A stretch of DNA of 17,848 nt. It comes from Flavobacterium sp. UBA807 (lineage in GTDB: Bacteria > Bacteroidota > Bacteroidia > Flavobacteriales > Flavobacteriaceae). How positions within the stretch are numbered: position 1 is the first letter of the stretch; every line of letters begins with the position of its first letter. Both the position numbers and the translations under genes were made by a program. Positions 7,845-14,450 of the stretch are shown here, one piece after another. The DNA is taken from contig DBIH01000197.1 of the NCBI GenBank assembly GCA_002296885.1, forward strand, positions 1-17,848, written 5' to 3'. The notes below the pieces were generated by a model. It had not been told where the DNA came from and did no database searches. It saw nothing but the letters and a program-made list of their open reading frames with translations.

Positions 7845-8504
7845 TTACATGTTTAGGTATTTATCCAAATATTCAGAACGTTCTTTTAGGGTATTCAAAT
7901 AATCATCTTCCTGATGCTCGGAAACAATTTCATAGTTATAACGGCGGAATGACTGAATAATTTCATTGATGCCGCCAAGCGTTGTCTTAACGGTCACCTG
8001 TACTTTTTCGGAATTGGCTTCGGAAACAAAAACACCTAACAGCTTGCTGTTGTTGCTTTCTACGATTTGTGTAATCTGGCTCATCGAATAATCAGCAGCT
8101 GGTTTTTCTACTACAATAATTCCTCCCGTTTCTTTTAGGAACGGAGTTTCATTTAAAAATTTGATGATGTCGGTAATGTCATAATAGCCAATATATATGT
8201 TATTTTCATCTAAAATCGGAACAATATTGGCATTGTTTCTGGCAAATATTTCCAAAACATCAAGCCATACCATCGTCGTTCTGACAAAAAAACCTTCTAA
8301 GGCGTAACGATATTCAAGTATTGGTTTTTGGGTTTCAAAAGTTTCCACATCAACAGCCGAGATACAACCTATATATACTCCATTCTCCATAACAGGGAAA
8401 TGGGAATAGGTCACATCTGCAAAGAAATCTTGGATTTCTGCCACAGATTCAGTGCCGGGAAAAGGTTTAAAATCGTTATTAATGTATTCGGAAAGTTGTC
8501 TCAT
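7845..8504 (-). CDS. CBS-domain protein with C-terminal ACT-like region
   Basis: Probable cytoplasmic ligand-sensing protein. Two CBS motifs are visible: the first over about residues 1-60 (YSHFPVMENGVYIGCISAVD) and the second over about 65-120 (ANIVPILDENNIYIGYYDITD). Such pairs form a Bateman module that binds adenine nucleotides. Residues 130-200 (GGIIVVEKPAADYSMSQI, then GVFVSEANSEKVQVTVKT) have the strand-helix pattern of an ACT domain, an arrangement like Bacillus AcuB. The frame extends to a TTG at 8540, but ATG at 8504 gives the natural start MRQLSEY and 219 residues. It is cotranscribed with nadK (3-nt gap), which suggests, without proving, a link to nucleotide or NAD status. No catalytic domain is present. 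Confidence 0.85.
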   Translation of the reverse strand: MRQLSEYINNDFKPFPGTESVAEIQDFFADVTYSHFPVMENGVYIGCISAVDVETFETQKPILEYRYALEGFFVRTTMVWLDVLEIFARNNANIVPILDENNIYIGYYDITDIIKFLNETPFLKETGGIIVVEKPAADYSMSQITQIVESNNSKLLGVFVSEANSEKVQVTVKTTLGGINEIIQSFRRYNYEIVSEHQEDDYLNTLKERSEYLDKYLNM

Positions 8505-8597
8505 GTATGCTGTATCTTTTAGCGACTGCAAAATAATCAAATTTTGCGATATGATGACTTAGTTTTACTTTGTATTTTTGTGGGAAAATTGATTTGA

Positions 8598-8701
8598 CAC
8601 GAATGCACGAATATTTTTTTGGCTTTTTATTGATTTTAAAAAGTTGATTTATAATAACATTCACCACTATTTTAATTGAATTTCATTCGTGTATTCATGG
8701 C
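8598..8701. repeat. CACGAAT hairpin element upstream of pdxJ
   Basis: Left arm CACGAATGCACGAAT (8598-8612) is followed by an A/T-rich interior including a T7 run, then a right arm ATTCGTGTATTCATGGC (8685-8701), which is the reverse complement with two changes. The left arm itself is CACGAAT twice, one base apart. It ends 14 nt before the pdxJ ATG. The same element, in perfect form, stands before the yvlD-like gene at 10286-10347. I recall such CACGAAT elements as dispersed intergenic repeats in Flavobacterium; within this window two copies are directly visible. Confidence 0.8.
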
Positions 8702-8715
8702 TAAAAAAACATAAA

Positions 8716-9429
8716 ATGACAAAATTAAGCGTAAATATCAATAAAATAGCAACTCTACGAAATGCTCGCGGAGGTAATGTGCCTGATTTATTGCAGGTTG
8801 CCAAAGACATTCAAAAATTTGGAGCGCAGGGGATAACCATCCATCCAAGACCGGATGAAAGGCACATCCGATACCAGGACGCACGCGATTTGAGACCGAT
8901 TGTTTACACCGAGTTTAATATAGAAGGCAATCCGCAGCATAATTTTATCGACTTGGTTCTGGAATGCAAACCCGAGCAGGTGACTTTAGTTCCAGATGCC
9001 ATTGGCGCGATAACTTCTTCAGCAGGTTGGGACACAATGAAAAATGAATCGTATTTAACGGAAGTCATAGCCGAATTCAAACGCAATGGAATACGCACTT
9101 CCATTTTTGTCGACCCGGTTTTGAAAATGATTGAAGGTGCCAAAAAAACAGGGACCGACCGAATCGAATTATATACCGAAGCTTTTGCACATCAATATGG
9201 TTTGGGAAATCAAAAGGCAATCGAGCCTTATACACAATCGGCAGTTTTGGCAAACGAAATAGGTTTGGGAATCAATGCCGGACATGATTTGAGTCTCGAT
9301 AATATCAAATTCTTTAAGGACAATATTACGGGATTGTTAGAAGTTTCCATCGGGCACGCCTTGATTTCAGAAGCTCTTTATCTTGGCTTGGAAAATGTCG
9401 TGAATGAATATCTGCAAAAACTAAAATAA
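8716..9429 (+). CDS. pdxJ: Pyridoxine 5'-phosphate synthase PdxJ
   Basis: Condenses 3-amino-2-oxopropyl phosphate with 1-deoxyxylulose 5-phosphate to give pyridoxine 5'-phosphate, the ring-forming step of the DXP-dependent vitamin B6 pathway. The 237 residues (E. coli about 243) begin MTKLSVNINKIATLRNARGG. The phosphate and substrate residues line up with E. coli: HPRPDERHI (43-51) supplies His43, Arg45 and His50, Glu70 lies in EFNIEGN, and His190 in GINAGHDL. The open frame extends to 8689, but that upstream ATG lies within the right arm of the hairpin element, so I use ATG 8716 with its A-rich leader. The gene diverges from the CBS gene, with 211 bp between them. TATTTTTG at 8573-8580 could be a -7 element but has no TTG at the right distance. 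Confidence 0.96.
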   Translation: MTKLSVNINKIATLRNARGGNVPDLLQVAKDIQKFGAQGITIHPRPDERHIRYQDARDLRPIVYTEFNIEGNPQHNFIDLVLECKPEQVTLVPDAIGAITSSAGWDTMKNESYLTEVIAEFKRNGIRTSIFVDPVLKMIEGAKKTGTDRIELYTEAFAHQYGLGNQKAIEPYTQSAVLANEIGLGINAGHDLSLDNIKFFKDNITGLLEVSIGHALISEALYLGLENVVNEYLQKLK

Positions 9430-9434
9430 TTTAA

Positions 9435-9514
9435 GATTGATGATTAACGAATGATGATTTAAGATTTAATCCATTCAACAATCAAAAATCTATAATCAAA
9501 AATCTATAATCAAC
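9435..9514 (+). repeat. Inverted heptamer array (GATTNNN / NNNAATC) upstream of the esterase gene
   Basis: Five consecutive 7-bp units of the form GATTNNN run from 9435 to 9469 (the third reads GAATGAT). After a 7-nt spacer come five units ending in ATC (9477-9511), four of them ending AATC, so the second half is the reverse-complement type. The last four of these alternate AAAAATC and TATAATC, so a 14-mer is repeated exactly. The array ends 3 nt before the ATG of the esterase and begins 5 nt after the pdxJ stop. As RNA it would fold into a long, imperfect, A/U-rich hairpin. Confidence 0.85.
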
Positions 9515-10279
9515 ATGCTGCTACACTCCCGAATAGAAGGCGAAGGTAAGCCATTATTAATCATTCATGGTTTTATTGGAATGTCCGACAACTGGAAATC
9601 ATTTGGCTCTCTTTATGCCGCCGAAGGTTTTCAGGTGCACATGATTGATTTGCGGAATCACGGAAAGAGTTTTCATTCCGATGAATTCAATTATACCGTC
9701 ATGTCGAATGATATTTTGGAATACTGCCAGCATTATAATTTGTCAAATGTTTCCATAATCGGACATTCGATGGGCGGGAAAGTTGCTATGCTTTTTGCAA
9801 CGACTTATCCCGAAATGGTAGAAAAACTAATTGTAGCCGACATCGGGCCAAAATATTATGCGCCGCACCATCAGGACATTTTAGCGGGACTGAATGCTGT
9901 AGATTTTTCTACAAAACCAGACCGCGCACAAGTTGAAGAAACATTGTATCCATACATTCCTGATTTTGGCACAAGGCAATTTTTGATGAAAAATCTTTAT
10001 TGGAAAGAACCAGGTCAACTGGATTTCCGATTTAATCTTCCAGTTTTTAATGCCAAAATCGAATCGATTGGTGAAGCCTTGCCCGAAACGAATCATTTTG
10101 ACAAACCAACGCTTTTCATCCGCGGTGGAAATTCAAAATATATTTTAGATACCGACTTGCCTGAAATCAAAAAGCATTTTCCTAATTTTGAATTAGCGAC
10201 AATACCGAACGTTGGTCATTGGCTTCATGCCGAAAACCCAAAATTATTCTTTGAGGAAACGGCAAGGTTTTTGAAATAA
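9515..10279 (+). CDS. Alpha/beta-hydrolase, YbfF-like esterase
   Basis: Serine hydrolase with the alpha/beta fold, cytoplasmic by absence of a signal peptide. The 254 residues equal the length of E. coli YbfF, and several stretches read alike: the HGF oxyanion region (18-20), LRNHGKS (46-52), nucleophile elbow GHSMGG with Ser85 (83-88), IADIGP-like VADIGPKYY, FIRGGNSKYI (201-210), and VGHWLHAENP with catalytic His235. The acidic triad member is not certain. YbfF acts on short-chain and palmitoyl thioesters in vitro; the natural substrate is unknown and I do not assume one. It lies 85 bp after pdxJ, with the heptamer array filling the gap, so cotranscription is possible but interrupted by structure. 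Confidence 0.88.
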   Translation: MLLHSRIEGEGKPLLIIHGFIGMSDNWKSFGSLYAAEGFQVHMIDLRNHGKSFHSDEFNYTVMSNDILEYCQHYNLSNVSIIGHSMGGKVAMLFATTYPEMVEKLIVADIGPKYYAPHHQDILAGLNAVDFSTKPDRAQVEETLYPYIPDFGTRQFLMKNLYWKEPGQLDFRFNLPVFNAKIESIGEALPETNHFDKPTLFIRGGNSKYILDTDLPEIKKHFPNFELATIPNVGHWLHAENPKLFFEETARFLK

Positions 10280-10285
10280 AGGACA

Positions 10286-10347
10286 GCCACGAATGCACGA
10301 ATATTTTTTTATTTAAATTTTCTAAAATACATTCGTGCATTCGTGGC
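10286..10347. repeat. CACGAAT hairpin element (perfect copy) upstream of the yvlD-like gene
   Basis: A 17-bp perfect inverted repeat: GCCACGAATGCACGAAT (10286-10302) and ATTCGTGCATTCGTGGC (10331-10347), with a 28-nt A/T-rich loop that starts ATTTTTTT after the left arm. It begins 6 nt after the esterase stop and ends 27 nt before the next ATG. Compared with the copy before pdxJ, the left arm is identical over 15 bases and the right arm differs at two; the loop is shorter here (28 against 72 nt). No T-run follows the right arm (AAAAAATAAAA), so it is not a typical rightward terminator. Confidence 0.9.
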
Positions 10348-10374
10348 AAAAAATAAAACATCAAACTAATAAAA

Positions 10375-10722
10375 ATGAAACTACTTTTTAGAATACTTAT
10401 CACAGCCGCTTTAGTAATGGTCATTTCCTATGTCATGAAAGGCGTTTATGTTGACGAATTTACTACAGCACTTACAGTTGCTATCGTTTTGGGATTACTT
10501 AACTTTTTTGTAAAGCCAATTTTGGTGCTGTTCACGCTGCCGGTAACCATTTTTACATTGGGATTATTCCTGTTGGTAATCAATGCCATAATGATTGAAC
10601 TTTGCGACTACTTTATTGATGGTTTCCGGATTAATTCGTTTTGGACCGCGATGTTGTTCAGCATCGTTTTGTCACTTTCGCAATCATTGGTTTACCAAAT
10701 CACGGGAGAAACCAAAAAATAG
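10375..10722 (+). CDS. Small membrane protein of the YvlD / phage_holin_4_2 family
   Basis: A 115-residue integral membrane protein with about four hydrophobic segments: roughly 4-22, 30-52, 55-78 and 88-110. The second to third segments contain the family-like pattern VAIVLGLLNFFVKPILVLFT and PVTIFTLGLFLLVINAIMI, which is how I recognise the YvlD-type family. Although the Pfam family carries a phage holin name, most members, as in Bacillus YvlD, are chromosomal and not linked to lysis; nothing phage-like surrounds this gene. The function is unknown, possibly envelope-stress related by analogy. The ATG follows an A-rich leader. No promoter is apparent between the hairpin element and the start. 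Confidence 0.82.
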   Translation: MKLLFRILITAALVMVISYVMKGVYVDEFTTALTVAIVLGLLNFFVKPILVLFTLPVTIFTLGLFLLVINAIMIELCDYFIDGFRINSFWTAMLFSIVLSLSQSLVYQITGETKK

Positions 10723-10746
10723 CGTGTAAATCAATAAAATAAAAAC

Positions 10747-10777
10747 TTGGTTGGGTTGTATAAATGTTATAATTTTG
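10747..10777 (+). promoter_or_regulatory. Bacteroidota-type promoter of tig
   Basis: TTG at 10747-10749, 20 nt of spacing, then TAATTTTG at 10770-10777: an exact match to the TTG-N(17-23)-TAnnTTTG promoter described for Flavobacterium. Transcription would begin near 10783, leaving about 20 nt of leader before the tig ATG. This is the best promoter match in the window. Confidence 0.75.
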
Positions 10778-10785
10778 CAACCCAA
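10751..10785. promoter_or_regulatory. Inverted repeat over the tig promoter (possible operator)
   Basis: TTGGGTTG (10751-10758) and CAACCCAA (10778-10785) are perfect reverse complements separated by 19 nt. The right arm begins on the base after the -7 element and covers the expected transcription start. The arms are 27 bp apart centre to centre, between two and three helical turns. It could bind a dimeric regulator; no regulator gene is nearby. Confidence 0.4.
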
Positions 10786-10802
10786 TTTTAGTATATATAA
10801 AA

Positions 10803-12137
10803 ATGAATATTACAAGAAATAATGTAGATGCATTAAATGCTGTTGTTACTGTTGAAGTATCAAAATCGGATTATGCAGAAAAAGTGGAGAAAGTATTAGC
10901 GGATTACCGCAAAAATGCTACAATTCCTGGTTTCAGAAAAGGAGCAGTGCCAATGAGCCTAATCCAAAAACAATACGGAAAAGCAGTATTGTTAGATGAA
11001 GTAAACAAATTGCTACAGGACAATTTAAATAACTATTTGGTTGAAGAAAAATTAGACATACTTGGAAATCCATTGCCAAAAGTAACCGAAGATTTCAATT
11101 GGGATGTAGATGATTATAAATTTGAATTCGAATTGGGCCTTGCACCGGAATTCACAGTAGATTTATCTGCTAAAAATGATTTGGTACAATACAAAATCGT
11201 AGCCGATGACAAAATGCTGAACGACCAGATAGCAAGAATCCAAAAACAATACGGAAAACTTATCGCAAAAGATACCGTTGAAGAAGGCAATGATGTTTCG
11301 GGTATTTTTACAAATGCTGAAAAAGGAATCAACAACAGAACAACTTTAGCTTTAGATACTTTTGCTGACAAGAAAACGGCAAAAGCATTCCTAGGTAAAA
11401 AAGTGGGTGATGTAGTTACGTTAAAAACGAAAGGCTTATTCGATGACGACCACAAATTAATGGACGTTTTGAATATTGGTCATGATGATGTTCACGGTCT
11501 GGATATCGAAGTAACATTCACAATAGACGAAGTTGTTGGGCACGAACCTGCAAACTTAGATCAGGAATTATTCGATAAATTATTCGGGCCAAAAGTAATT
11601 ACTTCGGTAGCCGAGCTAAAAGCAAAAATCAAGGAAGACGCTGAAAAGCAGTTCGCTCAACAGGCTGATCAAAAATTCCTTAACGATGTTACCGAGTCGT
11701 TAATCAAAAATACAAAATTCGATTTACCGGCTGCTTTCCTTAAAAAATGGATTATGAATGCCGGCGAAAATCCAATGACTGCCGAAGAAGCCGAAGAAGA
11801 ATACACAAAATCGGAAAACGGTTTGCGTTACCAGTTAATCGAAGGGAAAGTAATGACCGATAACAATCTGCAAATCACTTTCGAAGAATTAAAAGACTAC
11901 ACGTCAAATGTGATCAAAAAACAAATGGCACAATTCGGGCAAATGAACCCAACCGATGAGGATGTACAGGGAATCGTGGCGCGTGTGATGTCAAACCAAG
12001 ACGAAGTAAAACGTTTGTCTGAGCAGGTAATGAGCGAAAAAATGCTGAACCTTTTCAAGGAAAAAGTAAAAGCCAAAACCAAAGAAGTGAGCTACGATGA
12101 TTTCATCAAAGCAATGTATGGCGAATTAAAACATTAG
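10803..12137 (+). CDS. tig: Trigger factor (ribosome-associated chaperone)
   Basis: Binds at the ribosome exit tunnel and shields nascent chains. The 444 residues match the family (E. coli 432). The N-terminal domain contains the ribosome-docking signature GFRKGAVP (43-50). Residues about 150-250 correspond to the FKBP-like domain but keep little of its catalytic signature (GNDVSGIFTNAEKGINNRTT is not a normal FKBP active site), so prolyl isomerase activity is doubtful; my impression is that this degeneration is common in Bacteroidota. The C-terminal part (about 260-444) is helical and charged, forming the chaperone arms. It has its own promoter and terminator, and is followed by clpP and clpX, the conserved tig-clpP-clpX order of many bacteria. 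Confidence 0.96.
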   Translation: MNITRNNVDALNAVVTVEVSKSDYAEKVEKVLADYRKNATIPGFRKGAVPMSLIQKQYGKAVLLDEVNKLLQDNLNNYLVEEKLDILGNPLPKVTEDFNWDVDDYKFEFELGLAPEFTVDLSAKNDLVQYKIVADDKMLNDQIARIQKQYGKLIAKDTVEEGNDVSGIFTNAEKGINNRTTLALDTFADKKTAKAFLGKKVGDVVTLKTKGLFDDDHKLMDVLNIGHDDVHGLDIEVTFTIDEVVGHEPANLDQELFDKLFGPKVITSVAELKAKIKEDAEKQFAQQADQKFLNDVTESLIKNTKFDLPAAFLKKWIMNAGENPMTAEEAEEEYTKSENGLRYQLIEGKVMTDNNLQITFEELKDYTSNVIKKQMAQFGQMNPTDEDVQGIVARVMSNQDEVKRLSEQVMSEKMLNLFKEKVKAKTKEVSYDDFIKAMYGELKH

Positions 12138-12162
12138 GATTATCTAATAATTGTTATATTTG

Positions 12163-12189
12163 AGCGTCAAAGTAATTTGACGCTTTTTT
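12163..12189 (+). terminator. Rho-independent terminator of tig
   Basis: AGCGTCAAA (12163-12171) pairs perfectly with TTTGACGCT (12176-12184) across a 4-nt loop GTAA, followed by a T-run to 12189. It lies 25 nt after the tig stop and separates tig from clpP. Confidence 0.92.
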
Positions 12190-12194
12190 ATTAA

Positions 12195-12306
12195 GAGCTA
12201 ATCCGGCTATCCGTTCCAATCTTTTTATTGTTGGTCACCCTAAGCGCAGTCGAAGGGCTTTTCTTAAACAATAAAAAGGATTTCCACTGCTATCCGGGCT
12301 ATGGCA
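12195..12306. repeat. Nested palindromic intergenic element between tig and clpP
   Basis: An imperfect palindrome of about 110 bp. Its inner arms CTTTTTATTGTT (12221-12232) and AACAATAAAAAG (12267-12278) are perfect 12-bp complements. Outer arms contain CCGGCTATCCG on the left and GCTATCCGGGCTATGG on the right, with partial complementarity. The loop holds the motif CACCCTAAGCGCAGTCGAAG (12236-12255). From memory, both the flanking TATCCGG segments and the GCGCAGTCGAAGGG core recur between genes in many Flavobacterium genomes, so this looks like one dispersed element inserted into, or carrying, another. No coding potential is visible. From here to clpP at 12391 I see only A/T-rich leader. Confidence 0.6.
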
Positions 12307-12390
12307 TTAGTTTCAGACACAATGTCACGTTTTTAAAAAGGCACAAAGTTTGACTAAACAAAACCATTAACTCATATTCATAACTATAAA

Positions 12391-13077
12391 ATGAACTACG
12401 GAAAAGACCCAAGAGCTACGCTCGAAATGGCAAAAGAATTTAAAAAATTTGCTACCAAAAAACAAGGCGTAAACAGTTTATATTACGATAAAATCGTAGG
12501 CAGCATGACGCCTTATATTATTGAAGAAAGACAGCTTAATGTATCACAACTTGACGTATTCTCGCGTTTGATGATGGACCGCATCATCTTCATGGGAACC
12601 GGAGTCGACGATTACATGGCCAACATCATCCAGGCACAATTACTGTTTTTGGAAAGTGTTGACGCTTCAAAAGACATTCAAATCTATATCAACTCTCCGG
12701 GCGGAAGCGTTTATGCAGGCCTTGGAATTTATGACACGATGCAGTACATCAAGCCCGACGTAGCAACAATCTGTACCGGAATGGCAGCATCAATGGGAGC
12801 AGTTTTATTATGTGCCGGAGCCGAAGGAAAACGTTCGGCATTGCCACACTCAAGAGTAATGATTCATCAGCCATCCGGCGGAGCATCAGGAGTTGCAAGC
12901 GATATGGAAATCAACTTAAAGGAAATGCTGAAACTGAAAGATGAGTTATACCAAATCATCTCTAAACATTCAGGTCAGCCTTTTGACAAAGTTTATAAAG
13001 ATTCAGAACGCGATTACTGGATGATTGCCGATGAAGCCAAAGAGTACGGAATGATTGATGAAGTTTTAAGAAGATAA
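12391..13077 (+). CDS. clpP: ATP-dependent Clp protease proteolytic subunit ClpP
   Basis: Serine peptidase that forms the tetradecameric proteolytic chamber of ClpXP. The catalytic triad is intact: Ser134 in GMAASMG, His159 in MIHQPSGG and Asp208 in DSERD, with the same spacing as E. coli Ser111, His136 and Asp185. The INSPGGSVYAG segment (100-110) of the substrate groove is present. The 228 residues exceed E. coli (207) by an N-terminal segment of about 20, a possible propeptide or lineage extension. The ATG follows an A-rich leader. A weak promoter (TTTG at about 12348, 19 nt, TCATATTC) is possible. clpX follows after 85 bp, the usual operon partner. Confidence 0.97.
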   Translation: MNYGKDPRATLEMAKEFKKFATKKQGVNSLYYDKIVGSMTPYIIEERQLNVSQLDVFSRLMMDRIIFMGTGVDDYMANIIQAQLLFLESVDASKDIQIYINSPGGSVYAGLGIYDTMQYIKPDVATICTGMAASMGAVLLCAGAEGKRSALPHSRVMIHQPSGGASGVASDMEINLKEMLKLKDELYQIISKHSGQPFDKVYKDSERDYWMIADEAKEYGMIDEVLRR

Positions 13078-13081
13078 AAAT

Positions 13082-13154
13082 AGTTGTCGGTTGTTAGTTG
13101 ATAGTTGCTAGTAAAAGCTACTAACCGTCAACCATCAACCATCAACTGTCAACC
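13082..13154 (+). repeat. Inverted heptamer array (RGTTGNN / NTCAACY) between clpP and clpX
   Basis: Four consecutive 7-bp units with core GTTG (13082-13109), a 10-nt spacer (13110-13119), then five units with core CAAC or TAAC (13120-13154). The two halves are reverse complements of one another at about two thirds of positions with register kept in sevens, so the RNA would form an imperfect hairpin with a short loop. The array starts 4 nt after the clpP stop and ends 8 nt before the clpX ATG. The architecture equals the array before the esterase, but the core sequence is different (GTTG instead of GATT). Confidence 0.88.
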
Positions 13155-13162
13155 AAATAAAA

Positions 13163-14401
13163 ATGGCAAAACAAGTTTTAGAATGTTCCTTTTGTGGAAG
13201 AAAAAAACCGGAAACCAATTTATTGATTGCCGGAATAAATGCGCATGTTTGTGACAGATGTATTGAGCAGGCACACGGAATTGTTTTAGAAGAATTGAAA
13301 TCCAACTCGACTTTAAGTCTGAAATCCGGAAACGATTTGGTTTTAAAGAAACCAAAAGAGATTCGCGAATTCCTCGATCAATATGTGATTGGCCAGGACC
13401 AAACCAAAAAAGTTATGTCGGTCGCAGTCTACAATCACTACAAACGATTGATGCAGCTGCAGCACGAAGAAGATGTTGAGATTGAAAAATCAAACATCAT
13501 TATGGTGGGCCAAACCGGAACCGGAAAAACATTGGTTGCAAAAACCATAGCAAAAATGCTCGAAGTGCCATTAGCCATTGTCGATGCCACGGTTTTAACC
13601 GAAGCTGGTTATGTTGGCGAAGATGTCGAAAGTATTTTGACCCGTTTATTACAGGCTGCCGATTATGATTTGGCTAAAGCCGAAAGAGGAATTGTCTTCA
13701 TTGATGAGATTGATAAGATTGCCCGTAAAAGCGACAATCCATCCATAACTCGTGATGTTTCGGGCGAAGGAGTTCAACAAGCGTTGCTAAAATTGCTCGA
13801 AGGAACCGTTGTAAATGTTCCGCCAAAAGGTGGAAGAAAACATCCTGACCAAAAATTCATCGAAGTCAATACCAAAGATATTTTATTCATTGCCGGTGGC
13901 GCCTTTGATGGTGTCGAAAGAATCATTTCAAAAAGACTTAACCGTCAGGCGATTGGTTATTCGACTTCCAAAAACGCCGAAGGAATCGACAAAAATAATT
14001 TGCTGCAATACATCATTCCAAAAGACATCAAAGATTTTGGATTGATTCCTGAAATTATCGGTCGTCTTCCTGTGTTGACACATATGGATCCGCTGGATAA
14101 AGCAACACTACGTGCAATTCTAACTGAACCAAAAAATGCATTAATCAAACAATACGAAAAGCTCTTCGCAATGGATGATGTGAAATTCACGATTTCCAAT
14201 GAAGCGTTAGATTATATTGTAGACAAAGCTTTGGAATATAAACTCGGAGCCAGAGGTTTGCGTTCACTTTGTGAAGCTATCTTAACGGATGCGATGTACG
14301 ATTTGCCAAGCTCACACGAAACGGAACTGCATGTTGATATTGATTTTACCAAAGAAGCGTTAAGCAAGAATTTACTAAAGCGATTAGAAATTGCATCATA
14401 A
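13163..14401 (+). CDS. clpX: ATP-dependent Clp protease ATPase subunit ClpX
   Basis: AAA+ unfoldase that feeds tagged substrates into ClpP. The 412 residues are full length. In order: N-terminal zinc-binding domain with Cys8, Cys11, Cys30 and Cys33; Walker A GQTGTGKT (116-123); pore loop GYVGED (149-154); Walker B IVFIDEID (177-184); a ClpP-docking tripeptide read as IGY (264-266), where E. coli has IGF; and sensor-2 GARGLRS (362-368). All catalytic elements are present. Tyr for Phe in the docking loop is conservative and may be lineage-typical. Start is ATG 13163 after an A-rich leader (AAATAAAA). It probably shares a transcript with clpP despite the intervening hairpin array, since no promoter is visible between them. 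Confidence 0.97.
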   Translation: MAKQVLECSFCGRKKPETNLLIAGINAHVCDRCIEQAHGIVLEELKSNSTLSLKSGNDLVLKKPKEIREFLDQYVIGQDQTKKVMSVAVYNHYKRLMQLQHEEDVEIEKSNIIMVGQTGTGKTLVAKTIAKMLEVPLAIVDATVLTEAGYVGEDVESILTRLLQAADYDLAKAERGIVFIDEIDKIARKSDNPSITRDVSGEGVQQALLKLLEGTVVNVPPKGGRKHPDQKFIEVNTKDILFIAGGAFDGVERIISKRLNRQAIGYSTSKNAEGIDKNNLLQYIIPKDIKDFGLIPEIIGRLPVLTHMDPLDKATLRAILTEPKNALIKQYEKLFAMDDVKFTISNEALDYIVDKALEYKLGARGLRSLCEAILTDAMYDLPSSHETELHVDIDFTKEALSKNLLKRLEIAS

Positions 14402-14431
14402 AAAATCCCCCGCAGCTACAGGGGATTTTTT
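14400..14431. terminator. Bidirectional terminator between clpX and the convergent TonB-like gene
   Basis: AAAAATCCCC (14401-14410) pairs with GGGGATTTTT (14421-14430) around a 10-nt loop. A six-T run follows on the plus strand, and a six-A run precedes (T-run on the minus strand). It overlaps the last base of the clpX stop codon and lies 20 nt beyond the stop of the convergent gene, so it serves both. Confidence 0.93.
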
Positions 14432-14450
14432 ATTACTAAATATAACAGCA

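Noticed and set aside
8573..8580. TATTTTTG as the pdxJ promoter
   Set aside because: The -7 match is exact, but no TTG lies 17-23 nt upstream, and the CACGAAT hairpin lies between it and the gene; not enough to list as a feature.
9435..9514. Heptamer array as a CRISPR array
   Set aside because: Units are 7 bp with no unique spacers between them and no cas genes are present.
10375..10722. Phage holin as evidence of a prophage
   Set aside because: The family name is misleading; the gene lies among housekeeping genes with no lysin, structural or integrase genes around it.
12155..12162. TATATTTG on the plus strand just before the tig terminator hairpin, possibly a promoter for a small RNA
   Set aside because: No TTG at the proper distance, and a transcript starting there would run straight into the terminator; chance matches to TAnnTTTG are common in A/T-rich DNA.
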